Assembly: GCF_024807945.1 (NCBI RefSeq)
Contig: NZ_JANUFD010000010.1
Location: 124,001 to 188,000, forward strand
Length of the DNA stretch: 64,000 nucleotides
Origin: Pseudomonas sp. JUb42
GTDB taxonomy: Bacteria; Pseudomonadota; Gammaproteobacteria; Pseudomonadales; Pseudomonadaceae
Reading direction: 5' to 3'
Positions 52,359 to 60,962 of the stretch are shown piece by piece. The notes beneath the pieces are model-generated. The model was not told the DNA's origin. It did no database searches and saw only the letters and a list, made by a program, of their open reading frames with translations. The position numbers and the translations under genes were made by a program. Every line of letters starts with the position of its first letter. The first letter of the stretch is position 1.

Positions 52359-53831
52359 ATGAGCACGATCAATCGCCGCGGCCTGTTGAAAGCGGGCGCG
52401 TTTGCCTCGATTGCCGCAAGCACCTCGGGCATTTCCCTGTCCGCCCTGGCGCAAGGAGAGACCATCAAGAAACCCGCCGAAGCACCCGCCACGCCTGAAC
52501 CGGTGACCCGCATCCTCGCGCATTACCTGGTCAACGCCCGTTACGAAGACCTGCCGGCCAATGTGCGCAAGGAAGGCACTCGCACCCTGCTCAACTGGGT
52601 CGGCGTGGCCGTAGGCGGCTCCCATCACGAGACCGTCGAGCGCGCATTGTCGGCGCTCAAGCCCTTCTCCGGCCCGGCCCAGGCCAGCCTGCTGGGTCGC
52701 ACGGAACGTCTGGACATCATGAACACCGCGTTCCTCAATGGCGTAGCCAGCCATATCTTCGACTTCGACGACACCCACCTGAAGACCATCATCCACCCGG
52801 CCGGCCCTGTGGTGTCGGCGATCCTGGCGCTGTCCGAATACCATCCGGTGTCCGGCAAAGACTTTCTCAATGCGCTGATACTGGGCGTGGAAACCGAATG
52901 CCGCATCGGCAACTCGGTGTATCCGAACCACTACGACGTCGGCTGGCACATTACCGGGACCGCCGGGGTATTCGGCGCCGCGGCGGCGGCCGGTAAGATT
53001 CTCGGCCTGAGCGAGCAACAGATGGTCTGGGCACTGGGCCTGGCAGCATCGCAGCCTGTGGGCCTGCGCGAATCCTTCGGCTCGATGAACAAGAGCTTCA
53101 ACCCCGGTCGGGCCGCCAGCAACGGCCTGTTCGCGGCACTGCTGGCGGCGCAGGACTACACCAGTTCCGATGGCATGATCGAAGCCAAGCGCGGCTGGGC
53201 CAATACCATCAGCACCAAGCAGGACTATCGGGAAATCACCGAAGGCCTGGGCCAACGCTATGAAGCGGCGCTCAATACCTACAAGCCGTTCGCTTGCGGC
53301 ATCGTCATTCACCCGGCACTGGACGCGGCGATTCAACTGCGCAACGAGTACAAACTGAGCGAAGACCAGATCGCCCGCATCGACCTCAAGGTGCACCCGC
53401 TGGTGATCGAACTGACCGGCAAGAAAACCCCGAAGATCGGCCTCGAAGGCAAGTTCAGCATCTATCACTCGGTGGCCGTGGCCATCATCGAAGGCGCCGC
53501 CGGGGAACGCCAGTACAGCGACCGCGCGGTCAACGACCCCAAGGTCATCGCGCTGCGCGAACGGGTCGTGGCGACCATCGATCCGGCCATCAAACCGGAG
53601 CAGGTCGACATGACCATCACCCTGAAAGATGGCCGCACCCTGCATAAATACATCGAGCACGCGATCGGCAGCCTGGAAGTGCCCATGACCGATCAGCAAC
53701 TGGAAGCCAAGTTCACCGACCTGGCCAAAGGCATCCTGCCCGACGCCCAGGTGCGCAAACTGATCGACACCTGCTGGTCGGTGGAGAAGCTCGACAGCGC
53801 GGCGCAGATTGCCAAGGCGGCGGTGGTGTAG
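52359..53831 (+). CDS. MmgE/PrpD family protein with Tat signal
   Basis: A 490-residue protein of the MmgE/PrpD fold, which includes 2-methylcitrate dehydratase and cis-aconitate decarboxylase. The family part starts near residue 45 (VTRILAHYLVNARYEDLP) with FDFDDTHLKTIIHPAGPVVS, WHITGTAGVFGAAAAAGKIL and YKPFACGIVIHPALDA in order. The first 35 residues are a twin-arginine signal (INRRGLLKAGAFASIAASTS ending ALAQG), which is unusual since known family enzymes are cytoplasmic. Probably exported folded. Substrate unknown. GGAG lies 11 bases before the ATG. The LysR gene is divergent. Confidence 0.85.
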   Translation: MSTINRRGLLKAGAFASIAASTSGISLSALAQGETIKKPAEAPATPEPVTRILAHYLVNARYEDLPANVRKEGTRTLLNWVGVAVGGSHHETVERALSALKPFSGPAQASLLGRTERLDIMNTAFLNGVASHIFDFDDTHLKTIIHPAGPVVSAILALSEYHPVSGKDFLNALILGVETECRIGNSVYPNHYDVGWHITGTAGVFGAAAAAGKILGLSEQQMVWALGLAASQPVGLRESFGSMNKSFNPGRAASNGLFAALLAAQDYTSSDGMIEAKRGWANTISTKQDYREITEGLGQRYEAALNTYKPFACGIVIHPALDAAIQLRNEYKLSEDQIARIDLKVHPLVIELTGKKTPKIGLEGKFSIYHSVAVAIIEGAAGERQYSDRAVNDPKVIALRERVVATIDPAIKPEQVDMTITLKDGRTLHKYIEHAIGSLEVPMTDQQLEAKFTDLAKGILPDAQVRKLIDTCWSVEKLDSAAQIAKAAVV

Positions 53832-53845
53832 TTTTTCTGACGACC

Positions 53846-54025
53846 ATGGAGATGGCTTTTGTGGGACCGGCTTTAGCCGGGAAGCTGGGCCTGGATAATG
53901 GTCTGACCCAGATCCAGGCCAGCGAGGTGGTAACCCATCTGGCGTTTTACGTCGGTTGGCCGAAGGCGATGTCGGCGGTGCCGGTGCTCAAGGAAGTTTT
54001 TGCGGCCAGGACCGCGCAGGGTTAG
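53846..54025 (+). pseudogene. Truncated carboxymuconolactone-decarboxylase-family C-terminus fused to a REP unit
   Basis: A 59-residue frame too short to stand out. The last 45 residues (LTQIQASEVVTHLAFYVGWP, then KAMSAVPVLKEVF) are the C-terminal end of a carboxymuconolactone decarboxylase/AhpD-like protein. The first 15 (MEMAFVGPALAGKLG) are encoded by a GGGACCGGCTTTAGCCGGGA REP half at 53862-53881. The gene's 5' two-thirds is missing and the REP unit sits at the break, so this is a relic. It could still be translated from ATG at 53846. It follows the PrpD gene by 14 bases. Confidence 0.7.
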
Positions 54026-54143
54026 GAGGTTATCTGCATCGACAGCCGACGAAGGGTACGACCGCTCGGCAACTCAGGCAGAACGAGCAAAAGCGTCGTG
54101 CCTCCAACAATCACGCCCGATATGGCGGGCACCGGAGGTGACC

Positions 54144-54353
54144 ATGACTGCTCCAACATTCACAAAGATACATATGAATGGCTATGACGTAATAAGCGCC
54201 AACAGTGGCGATTGGCGAGTGTGCACCAAGTCCGATCGACTGGGTGCCTTTGGTTCGCGAGAAGAGGCCCTGGCCTTCGCGGCATCCCTGCCCGGCTACA
54301 AGGAGAGGCCGGAACAATCGGCACCTACGCAAAAGCCGTCGAACCTGCATTGA
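54144..54353 (+). CDS. Small hypothetical protein, DUF2188-like shape
   Basis: A 69-residue protein starting MTAPTFTKIHMNGYDVISAN, preceded by a very good ribosome site (GGAGGTGACC). The first 30 residues look like a beta hairpin (GDWRVCTKSDRLGAF) and are followed by a helix (SREEALAFAASL), a layout like DUF2188 proteins; this likeness is weak. The longer open frame upstream is ignored because the site fits the internal ATG. Function unknown. Confidence 0.55.
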   Translation: MTAPTFTKIHMNGYDVISANSGDWRVCTKSDRLGAFGSREEALAFAASLPGYKERPEQSAPTQKPSNLH

Positions 54354-54429
54354 CCACGGAATGGCGACGGCGGTAATGGCATGGCCGCAAGCAAAGCTCG
54401 CGGCCATGGATCAGCGGGTTTGAAGGTGA

Positions 54430-54684
54430 TCAAGCCTTCAGCCGTTCCTGAATGGTCAGCCGCCCGAGCCGCAATTCTTCCTTGAGTTCAGCCACCAGAG
54501 CAGCAATGGCGCGACTGCTGGCCATGGATGTGGCATCGATGCCGGTCACGGTCAGTTGCTCTTCGGCGTTGTCCGGGCTGCTCAGTTGAATCGTCATGGT
54601 GCCGTCTGAACTGATGGTGCAGGCACATTTTGTCGGTAGAAACGCCGCTTCAATGATGTGACGTAACTCCAGGCTGGAGATCAT
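54430..54684 (-). CDS. DUF1652 family protein
   Basis: An 84-residue protein that begins MISSLELRHIIEAAFLPTKC and continues CTISSDGTMTIQL, the pattern of DUF1652, a Pseudomonas-typical family of unknown role. The second half is helical (SRAIAALVAELKEELRLGRL). No signal or membrane segment. It converges on the small gene at 54144 and appears monocistronic. Confidence 0.8.
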   Translation of the reverse strand: MISSLELRHIIEAAFLPTKCACTISSDGTMTIQLSSPDNAEEQLTVTGIDATSMASSRAIAALVAELKEELRLGRLTIQERLKA

Positions 54685-54810
54685 TTCGGGCCTCGCTTGT
54701 TATTGGTTGGATGCCTGAGGTATCAGTCCGAAAATTATAATCACATCAATGCGCTTTGTTGACGCCTGAAATACGTCATTTACGTTCACTATTTAACGTG
54801 TGCGTGCCTG

Positions 54811-55902
54811 TCAGCCCACCCGCTCGAAGAGGTCTGGATACGAAAGCCCCAATTCCTGCTCGATCCGCCGCAGATCGTTAAGGGTATCGATGGCCAGCAT
54901 GACCCCGCCCTGAGCGCGATTGGCCTCGTCAGCCTGCTGCTCCATTTCCCCCGGATAAAAGACCTGTTTATGTCCGGCAGCCAGGGGCACGTCTTTAAGG
55001 GATTCGATATAGCTCTCCATGCAGGCATGAAAGTCGGCGACAGGCTGAAACGCCTCGACGTTCAAGGCCAGTACGAGATGGCCAGCGCGGCTGCGATTGA
55101 CCGGATCGTAAGGCCCATGTACGCCCTCCAGAAAGCCACTGCGCGACAACACACCGGACAAAACATCGACCATGACACCCATCACATAGCCCTTGTGCCC
55201 GGCCATGGGCAGGATAAAGCCCTCAAGCGCGGCCTTGGGATCAGTGGTGGGATGGCCCTGGGCATCAATCGCCCAGTCCGCAGGTATGGGTTCGCGGCGA
55301 TTGTTGGCCAGATAAATCTTGCCCCGGGCGACCCCGGAGTTGGCCATGTCCATGACCATGGGCGCATAGCGCCCTGCTGGCGCAGCAATGGACCAGGGGT
55401 TAGTGCCGATCTTTTTCTTCAGCCCGCCCCAGGGCGCCATGTTCGGCCCGCCGTTACTCATCAGCAGGGTGATGCAATTCTGCTGCGCGCCCATCCGGGT
55501 GAAATACATGCAGGTGCCGAAATGGTTGGAGTTACGCACCGATACCACGCCCACCCCGTGCTTTTTGGCGCGTTGCACCGCCTCCTCGGTGGCTCGTTTG
55601 GCGACGACCTGGCCCAGGCCATCACCCCCATCGAGCACCGCAATCGCGCCGCTATCCACTTCCAGCCGACATAGAGTCTCTGGTTTCATGGCCCCGGACT
55701 GCAGGCGCGCCATATACCAGCCCAGGCGCAACAGGCCATGGGACTGATGGCCCCACAGGTCGGCCTGGACCAGGGAGTCTGCCGTGAACAAGGCGTCCTC
55801 ACGGGGCACACCCATGCGTTGGTAGACATCGGCGGCAAACTCCACCAGGCGGTCCGGGGCGATGCGGATGGTTGGGGCTTCGGGGTTATCGGCAGCAGTC
55901 AT
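54811..55902 (-). CDS. Ldh family (malate/L-lactate-type) NAD(P) dehydrogenase
   Basis: A 363-residue oxidoreductase of the Ldh2/MdhB family, which reduces 2-keto acids or 2,3-diketogulonate and related compounds. Marks: LVQADLWGHQSHGLLRLGWY at the N-terminus, the active-site histidine in VRNSNHFGTCMYFT, ITLLMSNGGPNMAPWGG and GYVMGVMVDVLSGVLS. It lacks the classical Rossmann GxGxxG, as usual in this family. It is divergent from the LysR gene at 56125 with a REP pair between. Together with the nearby acid-sugar-type enzyme and transporter a role in sugar-acid use is likely. AGAGG precedes the start. Confidence 0.85.
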   Translation of the reverse strand: MTAADNPEAPTIRIAPDRLVEFAADVYQRMGVPREDALFTADSLVQADLWGHQSHGLLRLGWYMARLQSGAMKPETLCRLEVDSGAIAVLDGGDGLGQVVAKRATEEAVQRAKKHGVGVVSVRNSNHFGTCMYFTRMGAQQNCITLLMSNGGPNMAPWGGLKKKIGTNPWSIAAPAGRYAPMVMDMANSGVARGKIYLANNRREPIPADWAIDAQGHPTTDPKAALEGFILPMAGHKGYVMGVMVDVLSGVLSRSGFLEGVHGPYDPVNRSRAGHLVLALNVEAFQPVADFHACMESYIESLKDVPLAAGHKQVFYPGEMEQQADEANRAQGGVMLAIDTLNDLRRIEQELGLSYPDLFERVG

Positions 55903-55930
55903 GAGGGGACCTCTTGATGAAGTGAGATTG

Positions 55931-55985
55931 CGTAGGACCGGCTTTAGCCGGGAGGGCCTGCTCGCGGCTAAAGCCGCTCCTACGG
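55931..55985. repeat. Paired REP element, GGCTTTAGCC family
   Basis: CGTAGGACCGGCTTTAGCCG and the inverted CGGCTAAAGCCGCTCCTACG lie in the divergent region between the Ldh and LysR genes. Confidence 0.85.
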
Positions 55986-56124
55986 GAACACCGCGTTTAT
56001 TCAGCAGGCTTACTAGTCAGTCGTAGCGCTTGCTCAACGCTTATCTTTCATCAACTATAAACATGCCCCGCCAGCCAAATAAGCCAATTCCCCAGCAAAA
56101 TTCATTAGAAAAACTGAACTGACC

Positions 56125-56973
56125 ATGCAGAACCTCGATATCGAACTGCTGCGCACCTTCGTCGCGATCATCGAAGGCGGGTCCTTTGCTGCAGGCGCAG
56201 AAGCGGTGTCACGCACCCAATCGGCGGTGACGCAACAGATGCAGCGCCTGGAGGCACAACTCGGCAAGACCTTGTTCAGCCGCGTCGGCCGGGGCAAGCA
56301 ACTGACCGGCGACGGCCTCAAGGTGCTGGACTATGCCCGGCGTCTGTTGGCCCTCAACGACGAAGCCTGCATCGCCCTGGGCGGCACGGCGTTGAGCGGC
56401 GAAGTCCGTCTGGGCGCGCCCCACGACATCACCGACAGCCTGCTGCCCAATCTGCTGGCGCATTTTTCGGCCAACTTTCCCGAGTTGAAAATATCGATTC
56501 ATATCGGTCGCAGCCCACAACTGCTTCAAGCGCTGCGACAAGGGGAAATCGATATGACCGTGGCCGGGATCGAGGCACCCGGCCTGCGCTTCATTACCCT
56601 GCGCACATCACCCATCGTCTGGATGTGTGCGGGCTCGTTTCACTACGATCCGAGCCAGCCGTTGCCTTTGATCGTCGCCGAAGAAGGCAGCTATTTCCGA
56701 CGCATCGCCACCGAGGCACTGGATCGCGGCGCAATTGCCTGGCGAGTGACCTACACCTCGCCGACCCTGGTCGGCGTGCGCGCAGCCGTACGCGCCGGGC
56801 TGGGTGTAACGGCGCGCTCGGTAGAAATGCTGGGGAATGATCTACGGGTATTGGGCGATGACATGGCCCTGCCGCGATTGCCGGATGTCAGTTTCAAGCT
56901 TTATCTGGGTTCAATCGGCAATAATGCTTTGGCGCGACGGCTTTTTGAGTCGTTGGAGAACAGGAGCTTCTAA
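56125..56973 (+). CDS. LysR family transcriptional regulator
   Basis: A 282-residue LysR protein: helix-turn-helix (LLRTFVAIIEGGSFAAGAEA, then VSRTQSAVTQQMQRLEAQLG) and an effector domain (VRLGAPHDITDSLLPNLLAH, RQGEIDMTVAG). It diverges from the Ldh-family gene and converges on the MFS gene with 20 bases between. Control of the Ldh gene is the simplest reading. The type resembles LrhA/HexA-like regulators in its N-terminus, but no firm subfamily is claimed. Confidence 0.88.
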   Translation: MQNLDIELLRTFVAIIEGGSFAAGAEAVSRTQSAVTQQMQRLEAQLGKTLFSRVGRGKQLTGDGLKVLDYARRLLALNDEACIALGGTALSGEVRLGAPHDITDSLLPNLLAHFSANFPELKISIHIGRSPQLLQALRQGEIDMTVAGIEAPGLRFITLRTSPIVWMCAGSFHYDPSQPLPLIVAEEGSYFRRIATEALDRGAIAWRVTYTSPTLVGVRAAVRAGLGVTARSVEMLGNDLRVLGDDMALPRLPDVSFKLYLGSIGNNALARRLFESLENRSF

Positions 56974-56993
56974 CCGTCGCGTACCAAGGGGTA

Positions 56994-58289
56994 TCAGTCA
57001 GGCACAGGAGCCTGGCGGGTTAGCGCAACCGCTGTCCGGTGGTTTACCCCCTTCACCGCCAGCACCACCACCGCCATCCCGACGCCGCACACTGCGGCCG
57101 AGATAACGAACGCCACGTTGTAACCGCCACCGTATTGCACCACCAGTCCAGTCAAGGTCGGCGCAATGATCCCGGCCAGGTTGGCAAGCAGGTGAACGAA
57201 GCCGCCTGTGCCGCCAACACGATTCTTGGGCACAATATCCTGGATCAGTCCCCAGCAGATCTGCGGAGTCACGAACAGGAAAATACTGGACACCGTGATG
57301 CAGGCAACCGCCATCCCCAGCGACGCTACTTGCGTGGTAATCAGCACACAGGCTGCGGCAACACCCAGACCTATAGTGAGCATGATTTTACGGGCGCGAA
57401 TCACATTGCCGAGCTTGCGGCCCAATAGATCGGTGACAAAGCCGCCGCCGAGAAAACCCACCGCCGCGCCCAGCCAGGGAATCACGCCGATGATGCTCAT
57501 GCTTTTGATATCCAGATGCTGATAGTCCATGAAATAGCTGGGTAACCAGGTCAGGAAAAAGTACAGGACGTAGTTGAAGCAGAAGAATGCAGTCGCCACC
57601 GCCAGCACTGGAACGGAAAAGATATAGCTAAATAGGCTGCGGCCCTCCTCGACACTTTCCACCAGCACTTCTTCGCGGCTGACTCTGATCAACTCGCGCT
57701 CAGCCGGGGACACTTTGGGATGTTGCTCGGGCGAGTCCTTGAAAATCGTCAGCCAGGTAAACAACCACAAAGCCCCCAGCACTGCGATCACAACAAAGGA
57801 CACGCGCCAGCCATAGTTGTAGGCAACCAGCCCTACCACCGGTCCCGCCACCGCCGCGCCCAAGGGTTGCCCGCAGTTGGTCAGCCCCAGGGCCAGACCT
57901 GCTTCTTCCCGGGGAAACCAGTTGGTAATGGCTTTATTGGTGGTAGTGCCCATGGGCCCCTCGCCCATGCCGAACAGCACCCGAAAAATCAACAACTGTA
58001 CGTAGCCGGTAATCACTGCGGTCAACCCACAGAACACCGACCAACCACCCGCCGCCCAGGCGAACACTTTTTTTGGGCCATACTTGTCGGCCGCCCAGCC
58101 ACCGATAAAGCACAGTGCGCAATAGCCGATGAAGAAGGCGCTGAAGATAAACCCCATCTGCGCATCATCAATGTGCAATTCGCTCTTGAGCAGTGGTGCG
58201 ACCACTGAGAGCGCTGCACGATCCAGATAATTGAGCATGCCTGCAAAGAACAACAGGGCGGCGATGTACCAGCGATAGTTGCCTTTCAT
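56994..58289 (-). CDS. MFS transporter, acid-sugar type (ACS family)
   Basis: A 431-residue transporter of the anion:cation symporter family, typical of galactonate, glucarate or gluconate carriers. Marks: FFAGMLNYLDRAALSVVAPL in helix 1, GFIFSAFFIGYCALCFIGGW in helix 2, GMGEGPMGTTTNKAITNWFP, EEAGLALGLTNCGQPLGAAV. It lies 42 bases behind the enolase-superfamily gene on the same strand and both sit behind the operator at 59522, so it probably takes up that enzyme's substrate. Confidence 0.85.
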   Translation of the reverse strand: MKGNYRWYIAALLFFAGMLNYLDRAALSVVAPLLKSELHIDDAQMGFIFSAFFIGYCALCFIGGWAADKYGPKKVFAWAAGGWSVFCGLTAVITGYVQLLIFRVLFGMGEGPMGTTTNKAITNWFPREEAGLALGLTNCGQPLGAAVAGPVVGLVAYNYGWRVSFVVIAVLGALWLFTWLTIFKDSPEQHPKVSPAERELIRVSREEVLVESVEEGRSLFSYIFSVPVLAVATAFFCFNYVLYFFLTWLPSYFMDYQHLDIKSMSIIGVIPWLGAAVGFLGGGFVTDLLGRKLGNVIRARKIMLTIGLGVAAACVLITTQVASLGMAVACITVSSIFLFVTPQICWGLIQDIVPKNRVGGTGGFVHLLANLAGIIAPTLTGLVVQYGGGYNVAFVISAAVCGVGMAVVVLAVKGVNHRTAVALTRQAPVPD

Positions 58290-58331
58290 TTTTCTATGGC
58301 CTTTTTTGTAGAGTGAAACAGCAGCGTGGAC

Positions 58332-59471
58332 TTAATCGATCACAACGCGCCCGATGCAGTAGTCTTCGATCACCTGGACATCCGGGGCAAAACCCAGACC
58401 GGCGGCCGCAGGCAGATCCATGCGTGGCGTAAAGGCCAAGGCCGGATAGAGCAAGCGCTCGAACTCAATGAACGGCACTTCCACGGCCACCTCTTCAGGC
58501 AGCAAGGTGCACAAGTGCGCTACGGCCAGCAGACCGGGGCCAAAATAGAAACAGTGCGGCACCACCTTCACGCCGTGCTCCCTGGCCAGGGCGAAGACCT
58601 GGAGCATCGCACCGATGCCACCAATCTTCGCCACGCTAGGCTGCAGGACGTCGACGGCCTGCTGCTCGAGCAAGGCCTTGATGCCTTGCACACCGGCGGC
58701 GTTTTCGCCCGCAGATAACCGCACGCCTTCCCGGCGTACCTGGGCCAGGCCAGCCACGTCATCAGGCGGCCAGACCGGCTCTTCCAGCCAGGTTAATTCC
58801 AGCGGTTGCAGTTGCCGCGCGATATCACTGGCCTCGCTCACCGACCACGGACAATTGACATCGACCATCAATTCACCCGCAGCCACCGGCAGCGCCGAGC
58901 GCGCCGCAGCAATCGCTTCGACCTGGTTTTCATGGAGTTTGATCTTGCGAAAGCCCAACTCCCGAGCGCGGCTGACCTGACGATGCACTTCGGCCGGGTC
59001 ATTGCCGTAACTGACCAGGCTGGCATACAACTCCAGCGTGCGCGCCGTTCCCCCCAGTAGTTGATAGAGCGGCACCCCGGCCTGCTGAGCGGCGAGGTCC
59101 CATAGCGCAATGTCGATGCCCGAAAGCGCATAGACCATCGCCCCCGTTGAACCGAAGCCGTGCAGAGCACGCTTGGCTTTTTCCATGGTCTGCTCACGAT
59201 CAACAAGCCGCGTACCGATAAACATCGGCCCGACGACATCGGACAAGGCTTTGAATGTCACCGGATTGGAACCGTGGCCGAACGCTTCGCCCCAGCCCAC
59301 CATTCCGCCTTCGGTGGTGACCTTGAGCATCAGGCTTTCCATTTTGCGGTGAGTCGGCGAAGCGGCGTTGAACGCATCGTCGTCCTTGGCCTGGCCAAGA
59401 TTCTGCCGATGTTCTGTGCCTGTAGTGAACGGCATGCTGATACGGATGATTTCAATACTATGAATGACCAT
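58332..59471 (-). CDS. Enolase superfamily (mandelate racemase/muconate lactonizing) enzyme
   Basis: A 379-residue enzyme with the capping domain and TIM barrel of this superfamily. The N-terminal part has LMLKVTTEGGMVGWGEAFGH and LSGIDIALWDLAAQQAGVPL. Catalytic and metal positions are visible in order: RKIKLHENQ (lysines), LMVDVNCPW (Asp), TWLEEPVWP (Glu), LSAGENAAG (Glu), then VVPHCFYFGPG (His). Such enzymes act on sugar acids, aldarolactones, muconolactones or related acids; which one cannot be read here. Start at 59471 (MVIHSIEIIRISMPFTTG) follows GGGGAGAG. It is first in an operon with the ACS transporter. Its operator matches that of the uronate dehydrogenase locus, which favours an aldarate or lactone substrate. 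Confidence 0.85.
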   Translation of the reverse strand: MVIHSIEIIRISMPFTTGTEHRQNLGQAKDDDAFNAASPTHRKMESLMLKVTTEGGMVGWGEAFGHGSNPVTFKALSDVVGPMFIGTRLVDREQTMEKAKRALHGFGSTGAMVYALSGIDIALWDLAAQQAGVPLYQLLGGTARTLELYASLVSYGNDPAEVHRQVSRARELGFRKIKLHENQVEAIAAARSALPVAAGELMVDVNCPWSVSEASDIARQLQPLELTWLEEPVWPPDDVAGLAQVRREGVRLSAGENAAGVQGIKALLEQQAVDVLQPSVAKIGGIGAMLQVFALAREHGVKVVPHCFYFGPGLLAVAHLCTLLPEEVAVEVPFIEFERLLYPALAFTPRMDLPAAAGLGFAPDVQVIEDYCIGRVVID

Positions 59472-59521
59472 AGCTCGCTCTCCCCAAGTGTTATTGGATT
59501 TGTGGGTGTGCAGTTGATCTC

Positions 59522-59535
59522 GTACGTTATCGTAC
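59522..59535. promoter_or_regulatory. Palindromic operator before the enolase-transporter operon
   Basis: GTACG-TTAT-CGTAC is a perfect inverted repeat with the same layout and nearly the same spacer as ATACG-TCAT-CGTAT at 21886. It lies 51 bases upstream of the gene start. Confidence 0.6.
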
Positions 59536-59755
59536 AACCATAGAGAGGAGCATGAAACATTTTGTAATGCTGGCGACCAGCAAGGGACATGGGTAGCGCG
59601 GGGATGGCTTAGCCAACAAAGCGAGGGTTTCGAAATATGGAGGCACGAGCCATTAAATCCGCTTCAGCGACTCATCAGGTCACTGCCACGTACTCAATAC
59701 AGCAAAGGTAGGTACACCAACCGCATGAGGGGCAAATTCTGACCCACTGGTTATA

Positions 59756-59832
59756 TGGTGTCCCAGGGCAGGTTCGAACTGCCAACCTTCCCCTTAGGAG
59801 GGGGATGCTCTATCCAATTGAGCTACTGAGAC
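59756..59832 (-). tRNA. tRNA-Arg (anticodon CCT)
   Basis: The minus strand folds as a full cloverleaf. The acceptor GTCTCAG pairs with CTGGGAC (one G-T pair), then A and an encoded CCA. The D arm is GCTCAATTGGATAGAGC. The anticodon stem is TCCCC/GGGGA with loop CTCCTAA. The T loop is TTCGAAC. Confidence 0.95.
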
Positions 59833-60150
59833 ACTGGGCGCCGGACTGACGCGCGAATGGCGTCGGTGAGAACGGCGTGCATCTTAGCGATAAGGGCCGG
59901 TTTTGTCATGTTGTCATTGGCCCTCAAACCTGTAGTACGCGTCTGAAGGACGCCCCCCCGACAACGGCCATCGTGCAAATTGCAACACAGCGAAAAGCCA
60001 TCATTGCAAAACGCAATGCAACAGGCTTGTCATACACTATTAACATATTGATTTAAAAGGGTTTTTATTCGATAAACTATTGGCATGCAGGCTGCATTAT
60101 TCATCCTCGTGGACACCCCCAAAAAATAGTCTCAAGTGGAGGTACTCGAA
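59833..60150. other. Intergenic region upstream of the tRNA and small-protein genes
   Basis: About 320 bases without a gene. The half nearer 60150 is AT-rich and presumably holds the promoter of the small gene at 60151. I find no consensus promoter that I would defend. Confidence 0.3.
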
Positions 60151-60375
60151 ATGAACATGTTCCTTTGCGCACTCAACGTCGCAGCCCTGGCTACCCTGGC
60201 AACACTGCATTTCTCGGGCGCTGACGAGCGGAGTGAGCAGGTCATCGTTCAATCGCAACCGCACTTGATGCAACCGGCGACTCGCCTGGCGCTGCGCACC
60301 ACGCCGGCAAGCACCGTACTGGCCAACGACAGTGAAGTGACCACACCTGACACCACCCCGCGCTGGGTTTTCTAG
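60151..60375 (+). CDS. Small hypothetical exported or anchored protein
   Basis: A 74-residue protein starting MNMFLCALNVAALATLATLH after a good GGAGG site. The N-terminus is hydrophobic and could be a signal or single anchor; the rest is Thr/Ala/Pro-rich (LRTTPASTVLANDSEVTTPD). I recognise no family. It is 29 bases before another small membrane protein and may be co-transcribed. Confidence 0.5.
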   Translation: MNMFLCALNVAALATLATLHFSGADERSEQVIVQSQPHLMQPATRLALRTTPASTVLANDSEVTTPDTTPRWVF

Positions 60376-60404
60376 CGTCTGCCGTCCACGAAGGAGCCTG
60401 CGTC

Positions 60405-60590
60405 ATGTCGAAATCCGCCCTGTCGTTCGCGATACTGACTCTGATGGCCGTGGTTGTCAGCTACCTGATACCCGATCAGGCACCCGCCTTCACCACTCTA
60501 GCCAGAATCACTGCCGGCGTTTTCTTCACGTTGTTTATTGCCGCGCTGATCGTCGGACGCCGTTTCAAGTTTGATCCAGTCCTGCGCTGA
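60405..60590 (+). CDS. Small inner-membrane protein with two membrane segments
   Basis: A 61-residue protein with two hydrophobic helices (SFAILTLMAVVVSYLIP and ITAGVFFTLFIAALIV) and a basic end (GRRFKFDPVLR). AAGGAG precedes the ATG. The layout is like small stress-linked membrane proteins, but no family is claimed. It follows the gene at 60151. Confidence 0.55.
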   Translation: MSKSALSFAILTLMAVVVSYLIPDQAPAFTTLARITAGVFFTLFIAALIVGRRFKFDPVLR

Positions 60591-60877
60591 TCGGCGCAGT
60601 TCTCCCCGTCATCCTGCCGCGTTTGTCGGCAAATCCGCGCAATTGCCCCGCAACCTTCTACGCTGAAGACAGATAGCCATCATCGGTCAAAATGTAAGGC
60701 GATTTGAAAACGGCTATCAGATGAGCGTTGCTGCATAGTGCTTTGCAAAACCGCTCGCAATTCTGATAATTGGTGCTGGCAAATCGCCGTTACCTGAGTC
60801 AATATTTGGTCACAGAATTGACGCCAAGGATCTGGCAGTTTGGGGCATGATGCTGACCTCAATTGACAATCCAGGTT

Positions 60878-60904
60878 GAACATTTTGCCAATGTGGCTGT
60901 CAGA
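60878..60904 (+). promoter_or_regulatory. AlgU (sigma-22)-type promoter of amrZ
   Basis: GAACAT-N16-TCAGA matches the AlgU/RpoE consensus GAACTT-N16/17-TCTGA at nine of eleven positions. It lies 58 bases before the amrZ start. AlgU-dependent amrZ (algZ) transcription is known in P. aeruginosa. The rest of 60591-60877 holds no gene. Confidence 0.65.
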
Positions 60905-60962
60905 ACATGACACCTTGCGGCCAATTGCGAGAACCGCTCCTCTGAACTTACCGGTTAACTAT

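Noticed and set aside
60053..60076. TAAAAGGG...TTCGATAA before the small gene at 60151 as a FliA promoter
   Set aside because: Spacing between the two halves is too short for the consensus.
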